A stretch of DNA of 33,346 nt from Paracoccus denitrificans (GCA_003240735.1 QFNE01000023.1:1-33346); one strand, 5' to 3'; counted from the first letter of the stretch, positions 1-8,503 are shown. Notes: generated by a model not told the origin, from the letters alone. A program made the numbers and translations.

Positions 1-633
1 CACCTGCTGGCAGGCGGTCTGAAAACCAAGCTGCCGATCAACATCACCGTGCGGCCACTGGCCTGCACCGCCACGATCATGGTCGACCTGATCGGCGAAG
101 ACATGAAGTCGGCGCCGGATTGGGTCAAAGGCCTGGCCCTGACCTGCATCCTGTCCGACACGCTGGAATTCCGCAGCCCGACCACGACGCCCCATGATCG
201 CCACGTGGCCGAAACACTGGCTACGGAACTGGGCATCGACATTCCGTCCTACGCCGCCGAAATGTTCGAGGCGAAATCCGATGTCTCGGCCTTTGACGAC
301 GAAACTCTGCTGCGGATCGACAGCAAGGCCTATGAGGTGGGTGGCAAGCAGCTGCGTATCTCGGTTCTGGAAACGACCGCCCCGCAGGTTCTGCTGGACC
401 GCAAGGCCGGCCTGATCGCAGCCATGCCGGGTGTCGCCGCCGCAGATGAGGCGGACGAGGTGCTGCTGTTCGTCGTGGACATCCTGAACGAACAGTCGAC
501 CCTGCTGATCCCGAACAGCTTTGTCCGCGCCGTGGCCGAAGCGTCGTTCGGCGTCACGGCTCCGGGCGATTCCGTACTGCTTCCGGGCATCGTCAGCCGC
601 AAAAAGCAGATCATCCCGTTCCTGAAGGTCTGA
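1..633 (+). CDS. ppaC: Manganese-dependent inorganic pyrophosphatase, 5'-truncated
   Basis: Family II cytosolic pyrophosphatase (DHH/DHHA2 superfamily), which hydrolyses PPi to phosphate and pulls biosynthetic reactions forward. The frame is open from the first base, so the N-terminal DHH domain with most metal ligands lies outside the window; 210 residues remain. The visible part contains the CTATI stretch and the DTL segment of the end of the DHH domain, followed by a DHHA2 domain ending in the family's substrate-binding SRKKQ motif close to the C-terminus (PGIVSRKKQIIPFL). The HAD-hydrolase gene starts 8 bases after the stop, so the two are probably cotranscribed. The GTG at 49 is internal and not the true start. 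Family assignment is secure from the C-terminal motif; the length of the missing part (roughly 100 residues) is inferred from the usual family size. Confidence 0.88.
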   Translation, partial: HLLAGGLKTKLPINITVRPLACTATIMVDLIGEDMKSAPDWVKGLALTCILSDTLEFRSPTTTPHDRHVAETLATELGIDIPSYAAEMFEAKSDVSAFDDETLLRIDSKAYEVGGKQLRISVLETTAPQVLLDRKAGLIAAMPGVAAADEADEVLLFVVDILNEQSTLLIPNSFVRAVAEASFGVTAPGDSVLLPGIVSRKKQIIPFLKV

Positions 634-641
634 CCCATACG

Positions 642-1511
642 ATGACCCAGATCATCCCCGCGCTGTCCGATATCGGTTCGGATTACGACGTTCTTTTCTG
701 CGATATCTGGGGGTGCGTGCATAACGGGCGCGCGGCCTATCCAGCGGCGATCGCCGCGCTGCAACAGTATCGGCAGGACGGGGGCAAGGTCGCGTTGGTG
801 ACTAATGCACCGCGTCCGGCGCGGTTTGTGGCGCAGTCCTTGGACCGAATGGGCGTTCCGCGCGACGCGTGGGATGTCATCGTGACGTCGGGCGACGCCG
901 CGCAGGACGCGATGTTCCACGGCGCAGTCGGCAGACGCGTCTGGCACCTTGGCCCGGACAAGGACGACGGCTTCTTTGAGCCCGAGACCGCGGAGGAAGC
1001 AACCGCCGACCCGATATCCCGCGTCGGCCTGCAGGACGCCGAAGGCATCGTCTGCACAGGACCTTTCAATGAAATGACCGAAACGCCCGAGGATTATCGC
1101 GACCGGCTGACCGTTGCGCGCGATCGCGGGTTGAAGCTTCTGTGCGCCAATCCCGACATCGTGGTCGACGTAGGGGAAACGCGGATCTACTGCGCAGGAG
1201 CCTTGGCACAGTTCTATGAGCAGATCGGTGGCACGTCGCTTTACTATGGAAAGCCGCACGACCCGATCTATGATCTTGCGCGGCGTCAGCTGGGGGTGGA
1301 CCGCTCGGCACGTGCCCTGGCCATCGGCGACGGCATCGCGACCGACATTCTCGGCGCGGCCAATCAGGGCGTCGACGCGCTGTTTGTGACAGGCGGCCTT
1401 GCGGCGTCCGAACTGGGCGATGACGTCGAAAACCCAGACAATACGCTGATGTTGGATTGGTTGCAGCGTGCCGGTCATGCCCCGCGTTACGCCATCGGGC
1501 GGCTTCGCTGA
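642..1511 (+). CDS. HAD-superfamily class IIA hydrolase (TIGR01459-like)
   Basis: Predicted cytosolic phosphatase of 289 residues in the HAD class IIA group that includes NagD-type and p-nitrophenyl phosphatase-like enzymes; the physiological substrate is unknown. Motif I is DIWGCVHNG, with the likely nucleophile Asp21. Motif II lies in VTNAPRP, the family's equivalent of TN(A/N)xR. Motif IV is the IGDGIATDILGA segment, which supplies the Mg-binding aspartates near the C-terminus. The cap domain sits between motifs II and III. The second acid of motif I is a Trp position (DxW instead of DxD), as is usual in this subgroup. ATG 642 is preceded by GAAGG at 623-627, within the end of ppaC. The molecule ends with a 9-bp dyad about 50 bases downstream. 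Confidence 0.88.
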   Translation: MTQIIPALSDIGSDYDVLFCDIWGCVHNGRAAYPAAIAALQQYRQDGGKVALVTNAPRPARFVAQSLDRMGVPRDAWDVIVTSGDAAQDAMFHGAVGRRVWHLGPDKDDGFFEPETAEEATADPISRVGLQDAEGIVCTGPFNEMTETPEDYRDRLTVARDRGLKLLCANPDIVVDVGETRIYCAGALAQFYEQIGGTSLYYGKPHDPIYDLARRQLGVDRSARALAIGDGIATDILGAANQGVDALFVTGGLAASELGDDVENPDNTLMLDWLQRAGHAPRYAIGRLR

Positions 1512-1562
1512 TCCGCTTGGCCGGGTTGCCAGCGCGCGCAGCCTGCGCAATACCCTGACAGT

Positions 1563-1593
1563 CGGCAGGCGCTGACGCCGTGATCGCCTGCCG
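1563..1593 (+). promoter_or_regulatory. 9-bp inverted repeat in the HAD-ribF intergenic region
   Basis: CGGCAGGCG at 1563-1571 is exactly complementary to CGCCTGCCG at 1585-1593 with a 13-base loop. It lies 51 bases after the HAD stop and 54 bases before the ribF start. No U-run follows the 3' arm, so it is not a standard intrinsic terminator. It could be a Rho-dependent 3' end structure, a processing stem or part of a ribF leader. Confidence 0.45.
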
Positions 1594-1617
1594 CCCTTGC
1601 CCCGCCAGTTCCATGTC

Positions 1618-1635
1618 GGCCGGTCCGTTCCGGCC
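1618..1635 (+). promoter_or_regulatory. Hairpin abutting the ribF ribosome binding site
   Basis: GGCCGG (1618-1623) pairs with CCGGCC (1630-1635) around a 6-base loop. The ribF Shine-Dalgarno AAGGA (1636-1640) begins at the next base, and the ATG follows at 1648. A GC stem stacked directly against the ribosome binding site could influence ribF translation. This is inferred from position only. Confidence 0.4.
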
Positions 1636-1647
1636 AAGGACCGCCAT

Positions 1648-2634
1648 ATGACCCGCGCCAATCCGCCCTTACCGCAAAACCACCAGATCCGTGTCCATCG
1701 GCATTGGACGGGCCTGCCGCAGTCAGCGCGGGGCGCGACCGTTGCGCTGGGAAACTTCGACGGCATCCATCAGGGCCACCGCGCCGTCATCGATGCGGCA
1801 CGCAGCGCGGCGCCGGACGCGCCCCTTGGCTGCGTCGCGTTTGAGCCGCATCCGCGCGAATACTTCGCCAAGCTGTCGGGTGCGCGCGCGGCGCCGTTCC
1901 GGCTGATGAGCCCAGCCGCCCGGCTGAACCATCTGGCACGCCTTGGGGTCGCGCATCTTTACGAACTGCCGTTCGATAAGGTGATGGCAGGCCTGTCACC
2001 TGAAGCATTCGCCAAGGAGGTTCTGGCCGATGGCCTGGGCGTCGTCCATGTCGCAATTGGCACCGACTTTCGCTTTGGCTGCGAACGCGAAGGCGATGCG
2101 CAGATGCTGACCGAACTTGGCGCGCAGCTTGGGTTCGGGGTGACGTCCGTACCGCTGGCCGGTCCGCCGGGCGAAAAGCCGGCAAGCTCCACCGCGATCC
2201 GCGCGGCCCTGTCCGAGGGGCGTCCACGCGAGGCCGCGCGGATGTTGGGCCACCTGCACCGCATCGACGGCCCCGTTCTGCACGGCGAGAAGCGGGGCAG
2301 AGAGCTTGGCTATCCGACCGCGAACATGGCGGTGGACGGCCTGCTGCTGCCGCGTCTTGGGGTCTACGCGGTTCTGGTCGACGTGCTGACGGGGCCGAAC
2401 AAGGGCAGCTATCAGGGCGTGGCCAGCCTTGGGGTTCGCCCGATGTTTGGTGAAAATACCCCGAATTTGGAAACCTACATCTTCGATTTCTCCGGCGATC
2501 TTTATGGCGCCGAACTGTCGGTCGCACTGATTGAGTATCTGCGCCCCGAGGCGAAGTTCGACAGTCTTGATGCGCTGATCTTGCAGATGCAGGCTGATGA
2601 GGCGCAGGCACGCGCCATTCTGGCCGCCCCCTGA
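1648..2634 (+). CDS. ribF: Bifunctional riboflavin kinase / FAD synthetase
   Basis: Makes FMN from riboflavin and then FAD from FMN, both with ATP, in the cytosol. The 328-residue product has the normal two-domain length. The N-terminal nucleotidyltransferase domain shows GNFDGIHQGH (residues 35-44, the HxGH-type ATP site) and the SSTAIR motif around 180-185. The C-terminal flavokinase domain carries GYPTAN (221-226). ATG 1648 is chosen because AAGGA lies 7 bases upstream; the frame is open from TTG 1597, but that region has no ribosome binding site and low family resemblance. The stop overlaps the ycgN start by one base (TGATG), so the two are translationally coupled. No FMN riboswitch consensus is apparent upstream, though two short hairpins are. 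Confidence 0.96.
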   Translation: MTRANPPLPQNHQIRVHRHWTGLPQSARGATVALGNFDGIHQGHRAVIDAARSAAPDAPLGCVAFEPHPREYFAKLSGARAAPFRLMSPAARLNHLARLGVAHLYELPFDKVMAGLSPEAFAKEVLADGLGVVHVAIGTDFRFGCEREGDAQMLTELGAQLGFGVTSVPLAGPPGEKPASSTAIRAALSEGRPREAARMLGHLHRIDGPVLHGEKRGRELGYPTANMAVDGLLLPRLGVYAVLVDVLTGPNKGSYQGVASLGVRPMFGENTPNLETYIFDFSGDLYGAELSVALIEYLRPEAKFDSLDALILQMQADEAQARAILAAP

Positions 2635-3074
2635 TGCGCCCGCAATTCTGGGACCTGCCGCTGGACCAACTGACCCGCCCCGAGTGGGAGGCCTTGTGCG
2701 ACGGCTGCGGCAAATGCTGCCTGAACAAGATCGAATACGAAGACGACGGCTCACTGGATTTCACCTGCGTGGCATGTCGGCTCTTGGACGGTGAAAGCTG
2801 CTTCTGCTCCAGCTATGCCAACCGGCACGAATTCGTGCCTGACTGCGTCGTGCTGACCCCCGAAAAGCTGGCCGAGATTTCATGGTGGCTGCCCCGAACC
2901 TGCGCTTATCGCCTGCGAGCCGACGGCAAGCCGTTGTTCGACTGGCACTATCTGATCACCGGAGATCGGGAATCGATCCACCGGGCCGGGATGTCGATGC
3001 GCGGCCGGACAGTCAGCGAGTTGGACGTCAGTGAAGACGATTGGGAAGATTACGTGATCGAGGATATGTCATGA
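2634..3074 (+). CDS. YcgN family cysteine-cluster protein (UPF0260)
   Basis: A 146-residue cytosolic protein of the YcgN/UPF0260 family, whose function is not established. It contains a dense set of cysteines: CDGCGKCC at 22-29, CVAC at 45-48, CFC at 56-58, and further Cys near 71 and 90. This is the metal- or Fe-S-cluster-like arrangement that defines the family. The N-terminal WEALCDGCGKCCLNK and the C-terminal SMRGRTVSE segments are typical of full-length members. It begins on the last base of the ribF stop and ends overlapping the next gene by four bases (ATGA), which places it in a flavin-synthase / PLP-enzyme operon. Metal binding is an inference from the cysteine pattern. Confidence 0.9.
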   Translation: MRPQFWDLPLDQLTRPEWEALCDGCGKCCLNKIEYEDDGSLDFTCVACRLLDGESCFCSSYANRHEFVPDCVVLTPEKLAEISWWLPRTCAYRLRADGKPLFDWHYLITGDRESIHRAGMSMRGRTVSELDVSEDDWEDYVIEDMS

Positions 3075-4102
3075 ATTTCGCTTCCGACAACGCATCGGGC
3101 GTTCACCCGACCATCATGGCAGCGATCGTTGCCGCCAACGACGGCAACGTCCCGTCCTATGGCCGCGACGCCCTGACGGCCGCCGCAACAGATCGGGTCC
3201 GAGAGGTGTTCGACGCACCCGAGGCCGAGGTGTTCCTGCTGGGGACCGGCACCGGCAGCAATGCGCTGGCACTGGCTCAGATCTGCCCACCATGGGGTCG
3301 CATCTTCTGTCATCGCACCGCGCATATCGAAGTCAGTGAGGCAGGGGCGCCCGCCTTCATGTCGGGGGGCGCGCAGCTCGCGCTGATCGACGGGGCGGAC
3401 GGTCGCATCAGCGATCAGGCACTGTCGGCGCGTATCGCTGATTACCCTCAGGATGACGAACACGACGGAAAGAATGCCGTTCTGTCGCTGACCAACGCGA
3501 CGGAGTGGGGGACCGTCTATGACGCGGGCCGCGTGCGGTCGTTGTCGAGCGTGGCCCATGACGCGGGCATGTTGGTCCATATCGACGGCGCGCGGTTCGG
3601 GAATGCGGTCGCGTCGACCGGTGCCGCGCCCGCAGACCTGACGAGGGGCGCCGGCGTCGATGTCCTGTCGCTGGGTGGAACGAAGAACGGCTGTCTGGCG
3701 CTGGAGGCCGTCGTCGTTTTTGATCCTGCCCATGCGCCAGGTTTTTCGTTCCGGCGGATGCGGGCCGGGCATCTGTGGTCCAAGCACCGCTTCCTTGGCG
3801 CGCAGATGCTGGCTTGGTTGGGCGGTGACCTGTGGCTTGATCTTGCGCGCCATGCAAACCACGCCGCGTCCGAACTGGCGACCGCGTTGGTCGGGCAGGG
3901 GGCAGAGCTCCTGCAACCTGTCGAAGCCAACGAGCTGTTCGTCCGCCTTCCCCGCGCAACAACCCAGCGCCTGCGTGCGTCTGGCCTGCGTGCAGCGGAC
4001 TGGCCGAATGCCGATGACGATGCAGAGCGGGGGACGATCCGTCTGGTCACAAGTTGGGCCACGACCCAAGAGGACATCGCCGGGTTGACGAACGCGCTTT
4101 AG
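3071..4102 (+). CDS. ltaE: Low-specificity L-threonine aldolase (PLP-dependent)
   Basis: Fold-type I PLP enzyme of the threonine aldolase / beta-eliminating lyase family, predicted to cleave L-threonine or allo-threonine to glycine and acetaldehyde in the cytosol. The 343-residue product has the usual length. Recognisable elements are FASDNASGVHP at the N-terminus, GTGTGSN (58-64) for phosphate binding, HIDGARFGNA (170-179) for the PLP-ring aspartate, and SLGGTKNG (200-207) with Lys205 as the Schiff-base lysine. Start ATG 3071 overlaps the ycgN stop (ATGA). The 3' end overlaps the convergent CinA-family gene by four bases, leaving no room for a conventional terminator. Confidence 0.92.
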   Translation: MNFASDNASGVHPTIMAAIVAANDGNVPSYGRDALTAAATDRVREVFDAPEAEVFLLGTGTGSNALALAQICPPWGRIFCHRTAHIEVSEAGAPAFMSGGAQLALIDGADGRISDQALSARIADYPQDDEHDGKNAVLSLTNATEWGTVYDAGRVRSLSSVAHDAGMLVHIDGARFGNAVASTGAAPADLTRGAGVDVLSLGGTKNGCLALEAVVVFDPAHAPGFSFRRMRAGHLWSKHRFLGAQMLAWLGGDLWLDLARHANHAASELATALVGQGAELLQPVEANELFVRLPRATTQRLRASGLRAADWPNADDDAERGTIRLVTSWATTQEDIAGLTNAL

Positions 4103-4581
4103 TCGCCAAGCCGGTCCAGAAGCAGCGTCAACGCATGGGCCACGGTCGCGCGCCGCACATTCGCGCGGCCGATCGGGCCAAATTCAACCGTTTCCGTGTG
4201 GACACCCACACCGCTTGCGATGCCAAAGCACACACGACCTTCGGGTTTGAACTCGGAGCCGCCGGGCCCGGCGATGCCCGTCACACTGACGGTCAGCGTG
4301 GCGTCAGTATTCGCCAAGGCGCCGACCGCCATCTGGGCGGCGACTTCCTCACTCACGGCGCCGAACTGATCCAGCGTGGCACGCTGGACCCCCAGCATCC
4401 CTTGTTTGGCCGCGTTGGAATAGGTGACAAGCCCACCTTCGACGACAGCTGACGATCCGGCGATTTCCGTCAGCGTCGCCGCGATCAGGCCGCCCGTGCA
4501 GCTTTCTGCGGTGGCGATGGTCACGCCCCGCGACTGAGCCGCGGACAGGACCTGACGGGCTAGGGCGTCCAGATCGCTCAC
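4099..4581 (-). CDS. pncC: CinA family protein, nicotinamide-nucleotide amidase type
   Basis: Predicted to deamidate nicotinamide mononucleotide to nicotinate mononucleotide in pyridine nucleotide recycling. The 160-residue product is the stand-alone C-terminal CinA domain without the N-terminal COG1058 part. Family marks are TAESCTGGLIAATLT near residues 23-37, VVEGGLVTYSNAAK, and the GIAGPGGSEFKPEGRVCFGIA segment. The start is GTG 4581, which overlaps the pgpA stop by four bases (GTGA) and gives the family-typical N-terminus MSDLDALARQV. Readthrough upstream from this frame would run antisense to the pgpA frame and is not credible. Third gene of the ispDF-pgpA-pncC run. Confidence 0.92.
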   Translation of the reverse strand: MSDLDALARQVLSAAQSRGVTIATAESCTGGLIAATLTEIAGSSAVVEGGLVTYSNAAKQGMLGVQRATLDQFGAVSEEVAAQMAVGALANTDATLTVSVTGIAGPGGSEFKPEGRVCFGIASGVGVHTETVEFGPIGRANVRRATVAHALTLLLDRLGD

Positions 4582-5069
4582 ATCAAGAACCCATGCGCGA
4601 TACCTGCCGCGACCATCGTGGCGATCCCGGCGAAAAGCCCGGCCCACAGGTCGTCCAGCATGACACCGGGTGCGTCGTGGCGACGATCCGCGCGGCCAAC
4701 CAGCCAGGGCTTCCAGATGTCGAACAGGCGGAAGAACACGAACGCCGCGATCCAGCCGGGGGCGGGGAACAGGCTGGCAGGCAGCCCCATGATCCAGAAG
4801 CCGAACGACGGAAAACACAGCGCAATCCATTGGCCCGCGACTTCGTCGATGACGACTTCGGACGGGTCGCTGGTGGGGTCTTCGTGCAAATACTTCGGCA
4901 CCGCCCAAAAGCCCAATGCGGCGACCAAGGCGGTCGCCACCAGCAGCAAGGGGAAATGCCCCAGTCGGTGCAGACCGTATCCGATCAGCACCGCTACGGC
5001 CGAAGCTATGGTCCCCGATGCGGGCCGCAGATAGCCGACGCCGAACCATGTCGCCAGAACTCTGTCCAT
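4578..5069 (-). CDS. pgpA: Phosphatidylglycerophosphatase A
   Basis: Inner-membrane lipid phosphatase that converts phosphatidylglycerophosphate to phosphatidylglycerol. The 163-residue product has the usual PgpA length and four hydrophobic segments, around residues 18-34, 38-55, 85-115 and 145-160. The N-terminal WFGVGYLRPASGTIAS segment and VVIDEVAGQW around residue 75 (the acidic PgpA signature) are clear, as is the conserved FFRLFDIWKPW. It starts four bases downstream of the ispDF stop and overlaps the CinA-type gene by four bases, so all three are likely read from one promoter upstream of ispDF. Confidence 0.95.
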   Translation of the reverse strand: MDRVLATWFGVGYLRPASGTIASAVAVLIGYGLHRLGHFPLLLVATALVAALGFWAVPKYLHEDPTSDPSEVVIDEVAGQWIALCFPSFGFWIMGLPASLFPAPGWIAAFVFFRLFDIWKPWLVGRADRRHDAPGVMLDDLWAGLFAGIATMVAAGIAHGFLM

Positions 5070-5073
5070 ATCC

Positions 5074-6249
5074 TCAGCCCCCGATCAACGTTGCGGTTGC
5101 GATGGCGGCAATGCCTTCGCCGCGGCCAGTGAAGCCCAGACGCTCGGACGTCGTTGCCTTGACGCTGACCCGGTCCGGCGAAATGCCCATGATCCCGGCC
5201 AGCCGGTCCTGCATGGCTGCTGCATGAGGCCCGACCTTGGGGAATTCACAGATCAGCGTCACGTCCACATTGCCGATGCGGAACCCCTTGGACGCCGCAA
5301 GCTTGGCAGCATGCGCAAGAAACACTTCTGACGCGGCACCTTTCCACTGTGGGTCGGACGGGGGAAAGTGGCGGCCAATGTCGCCTTCGGCGAGTGAGCC
5401 GTAAATGGCGTCGGTCAGTGCGTGCATGCCGACGTCGGCGTCCGAATGGCCGATCAGACCAGCGTCGTGCGGGACCTTGATCCCGCACAGCCAGACATGA
5501 TCGCCCGGTCCAAAGGCATGGACGTCAAACCCGTTGCCCAGTCGCACATCCATCGTCGCCCCCAGTATCTGTTCCGCCCGGGCAAAATCCTCGGGCCACG
5601 TGAGTTTCAGGTTCTGATCGTCGCCCTGCGTGACGACGACGTCCACACCTGCGCGCTGCGCCAGTTCCACGTCGTCATTCGCCGCGTCCTGTCCGCGATG
5701 CGCGGCAAGGATGGCGTCCAGGCGAAACCCCTGCGGCGTCTGTGCGCGCACAAGTCCTTCGCGGGCGGTGAAGCCTGTAACGGTCCCGTCGGTCACGCGC
5801 CACAGCGTGTCCGTGACGGTCAGCCCCGGCGCGGCACCGATGGCCCCTGCCTGCAGCGCGTCGACGACACCGGCGATGACGGCCGGGCTGACCAAGGGGC
5901 GTGCGCCGTCGTGGATCAGGACATGGGTGATGTCCGACCCCTCCAGCACCTCAAGCCCCGCGCGGACGCTGGCGGTGCGGGTGTCGCCGCCTGCAACCAA
6001 CGTCACGCGGCCACCCAGCAGGGCCACGGCGTGCGGCATGTCTTCGGGCGATACGACGACCACGACCCGCTGAAATCCGGCAAAGGCCGCGATGCTGCGT
6101 TCCAGAACGGTTGGGGCATCACGTCCGCTTTGAAGGGTGCGCCATTGCTTGGCGACATCGCCGCCTGCGCGCGTGCCGCGGCCTGCTGCGGTGATCACGG
6201 CGGCAAAGCCCGGCGGCGGGAACAAGGTCTGATCGGTGGTCTGATACAT
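5074..6249 (-). CDS. ispDF: Bifunctional IspD/IspF: MEP cytidylyltransferase and MECDP synthase
   Basis: Catalyses two non-consecutive steps of the MEP isoprenoid pathway. The N-terminal part (about residues 1-225) is the cytidylyltransferase, with the nucleotide loop ITAAGRGTRAGGDVAKQW and VLIHDGARPLVSP. The C-terminal part (about 230-391) is MECDP synthase, with RLGNGFDVHAF, GIKVPHDAGLIGHSDADVG and LAEGDIGRHFPPSD carrying the metal-binding Asp and His residues, and ending with TSERLGFTGRGEGIAAIA. Fused IspDF is common in alphaproteobacteria. ATG 6249 is chosen; a TTG at 6270 would add seven residues, and neither has a strong ribosome binding site. It faces rpiA divergently across about 120 bases. 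Confidence 0.95.
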   Translation of the reverse strand: MYQTTDQTLFPPPGFAAVITAAGRGTRAGGDVAKQWRTLQSGRDAPTVLERSIAAFAGFQRVVVVVSPEDMPHAVALLGGRVTLVAGGDTRTASVRAGLEVLEGSDITHVLIHDGARPLVSPAVIAGVVDALQAGAIGAAPGLTVTDTLWRVTDGTVTGFTAREGLVRAQTPQGFRLDAILAAHRGQDAANDDVELAQRAGVDVVVTQGDDQNLKLTWPEDFARAEQILGATMDVRLGNGFDVHAFGPGDHVWLCGIKVPHDAGLIGHSDADVGMHALTDAIYGSLAEGDIGRHFPPSDPQWKGAASEVFLAHAAKLAASKGFRIGNVDVTLICEFPKVGPHAAAMQDRLAGIMGISPDRVSVKATTSERLGFTGRGEGIAAIATATLIGG

Positions 6250-6371
6250 GCCGCCCGCGATAGGCGACAATCGCGCTCAGCACAATCTGCCGCGTCATTT
6301 CCCGGTCTTGGGCCTGTCCTAGACCGCCTTTCGCCCCTATATCGGGGCAACTGCGCGCAAAGGAGCGATGG

Positions 6372-7097
6372 ATGACCCAGCTTTCCCCTTCGGACAGTGC
6401 CAAGCTGGCCGCCGCCAAAGCGGCTGTCGGATTGGTCGAGGATGGCATGCGGCTGGGTCTTGGCACCGGGTCAACGGCCGTCTTCATGGTCCAGGAACTC
6501 GCGCGCCGGGTTAAGGACGAAGGATTGCGCCTGCGATGTGCCGCAACGTCGCGACAGACGTGTGAATTGGCCGAAAGCCTTGGCGTCAAGATCGAAGAGC
6601 TGGACGCGATCGGCTGGTTGGATCTGACACTGGATGGCGCCGATGAACTCGACCCTGACCTGAACCTGATCAAGGGCGGCGGCGGTGCGCATCTGCGCGA
6701 AAAGATAACGGCCTCCGCCTCTGACCGCATGGTCGTGATTGCTGATCCGACCAAGGTGGTCGAGCAGCTGGGCGCATTTCACTTGCCGGTCGAGGTGATC
6801 CCCTTTGGTCTGGACAGCACCAAGGTTCATATCCAAGGCCTGCTGCAATCACTGGGCCTGGAGCGGCGCCCGATGCTGCTGCGCCAGCGCGATGATCGCG
6901 TCTATCGCACGGACGAGGGCAACGTAATTCTTGATCTGTCCCTGGACGTGATCGAACACCCCAAAGCGCTGGCCGCTGGGCTGAACGCCATTCCGGGCGT
7001 CGTTGAACACGGGCTGTTTCTGGGCATGTGCGAACGCGCCCTGATTGGCAGCCCCGACGGCTCGGTCATCGAACTGCTACGAGAGGATAACGAATGA
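6372..7097 (+). CDS. rpiA: Ribose-5-phosphate isomerase A
   Basis: Interconverts ribose-5-phosphate and ribulose-5-phosphate in the pentose phosphate pathway and, in autotrophs, the Calvin cycle. The 241-residue product shows GLGTGSTA near residue 30, the DGADELDPDLNLIKGGGGAHLREKI block with the catalytic Asp and Lys at about residues 84-108, and the usual C-terminal EHGLFLGMCERALIG. AGGAG at 6361-6365 lies 6 bases before ATG 6372. An ATG at 6368 is in another frame. The stop overlaps the gor start by four bases (ATGA), so the two are cotranslated. Confidence 0.96.
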   Translation: MTQLSPSDSAKLAAAKAAVGLVEDGMRLGLGTGSTAVFMVQELARRVKDEGLRLRCAATSRQTCELAESLGVKIEELDAIGWLDLTLDGADELDPDLNLIKGGGGAHLREKITASASDRMVVIADPTKVVEQLGAFHLPVEVIPFGLDSTKVHIQGLLQSLGLERRPMLLRQRDDRVYRTDEGNVILDLSLDVIEHPKALAAGLNAIPGVVEHGLFLGMCERALIGSPDGSVIELLREDNE

Positions 7098-8503
7098 GCT
7101 TCGACTATGACCTGTTTGTCATTGGTGGCGGTTCGGGTGGGGTCCGCGCGGCCCGCGTCTCGGCCAGCCAGCACGGGGCGCGTGTGGGCTTGGCGGAAGA
7201 AAGCCGGATGGGCGGCACCTGCGTCATCCGGGGATGTGTGCCCAAGAAACTGATGATATTTGCCAGCGACGCGCCCCGCCAAGCGACTGAAGCGCGCGGC
7301 TATGGGTGGACCGGCGCAGATGCGGGGCAGTTCGACTGGACGGTTTTCCGGTCCAAGCTGGATGCCGAACTGAACCGACTTGAGGGGTTTTATCTTCGCG
7401 GTGTCGAAGTCGCGGGGGTGGACGTGTATCGCCAGCGCGCGCATCTGATTGATGCCCATACGGTGGAAATGGCCGACGGGACCCGCAAGACCGCCGCGCA
7501 TATCCTGATCGCCGCCGGCGGGCGCCCCACACGCCCCGACATTCCGGGCGCCGATCTGTGCATGATTTCGGACGATCTGTTCCTGATGGACAAGCTGCCT
7601 GACAGCATGCTGGTCGTCGGTGGAGGGTTTGTCGCCTGCGAATTCGCGACCATCGTCAGCGGATTGGGGGTCGACACGACGCTTGTTCACCGGGGCGATC
7701 TTGTCCTGCGCGGGTTTGATCACGAAGGCCGTCGTCTGGTCACTAGCCAGCTGTCCGACATCGGCGTGACCATGATGATCGAAAACGGGCCCGCCAAGAT
7801 CGAGGCCGAGGGGGACAAGCGCCGCGTCACGTTCAAGGACGGCAGTGTTCAGGTCTTTGGCGCGGTGATGCTGGCGACCGGCCGCTCTCCCTATACCAAA
7901 GGGCTGGGGCTGGAGGAGATCGGCGTCAGGATCGGCGACAAGGGTGAGGTCGTCGTGGACGACTGGTCCCAGACCTCGGTGCCGTCGATCTATGCCGTCG
8001 GTGACATCACCGACCGCGTCAACCTGACGCCCGTGGCGATCCGCGAGGGCCATGATTTCGCAGACACCGTGTTCGGCAATCAGCCACGTCACATGGATCA
8101 CGGGCTTGTGGCCAGTGCGGTCTATACCCGCCCGTTCGAGCTGGGCACCGTCGGTTTGACCGAGGCCGAAGCGGAAAAGATATGCGATATCGAGGTTTTT
8201 GAAGCCAGCTTCCGCCCGATGAAAACCCTGTTTGCCGGGTCCGAGGCGCGTTGCATCATGAAGCTGATCGTGGCCGAGGAAACCCGTAAGGTTCTGGGCT
8301 GCCACATCTTTGCCCCCGACGCGGGTGAAATGATCCAGCTGGTCGCCATTCCGATGGGGATGGACGCCACCAAGGAAGACTTCGACCGGACCGTTGCCGT
8401 GCATCCGACCTTGTCGGAGGAACTGGTGACCATGCGCACCCCGGTGCGTCGGTCCGGACCTACCCACGCGGCGGCACAAAAAGCCGCAGGTGTGGATGCT
8501 TGA
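7094..8503 (+). CDS. gor: Glutathione-disulfide reductase
   Basis: NADPH- and FAD-dependent reduction of GSSG to GSH in the cytosol. The 469-residue product has the class I pyridine nucleotide-disulfide oxidoreductase layout: an FAD loop VIGGGSGGVRAAR (residues 9-21), the redox disulfide GGTCVIRGCVPKK with Cys43 and Cys48, the NADPH loop VVGGGFVACEFA around 175-190, the second FAD motif SIYAVGDITDRVNLTPVA, and the dimer-partner catalytic HPTLSEE (437-443). The CVIRGCVPKKLM spacing is that of GR rather than lipoamide dehydrogenase. It overlaps rpiA by four bases, coupling NADPH-related sugar metabolism with thiol reduction; that link is inference from gene order. Confidence 0.94.
   Translation: MSFDYDLFVIGGGSGGVRAARVSASQHGARVGLAEESRMGGTCVIRGCVPKKLMIFASDAPRQATEARGYGWTGADAGQFDWTVFRSKLDAELNRLEGFYLRGVEVAGVDVYRQRAHLIDAHTVEMADGTRKTAAHILIAAGGRPTRPDIPGADLCMISDDLFLMDKLPDSMLVVGGGFVACEFATIVSGLGVDTTLVHRGDLVLRGFDHEGRRLVTSQLSDIGVTMMIENGPAKIEAEGDKRRVTFKDGSVQVFGAVMLATGRSPYTKGLGLEEIGVRIGDKGEVVVDDWSQTSVPSIYAVGDITDRVNLTPVAIREGHDFADTVFGNQPRHMDHGLVASAVYTRPFELGTVGLTEAEAEKICDIEVFEASFRPMKTLFAGSEARCIMKLIVAEETRKVLGCHIFAPDAGEMIQLVAIPMGMDATKEDFDRTVAVHPTLSEELVTMRTPVRRSGPTHAAAQKAAGVDA

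Noticed and set aside
1512..1647. FMN riboswitch before ribF
   Set aside because: The spacer is only 136 bases and lacks the conserved multi-stem RFN pattern; only two simple hairpins are present.
6335..6352. Short GCCCC...GGGGC dyad before rpiA
   Set aside because: A 5-bp stem in GC-rich DNA is expected by chance, and no promoter features support it.
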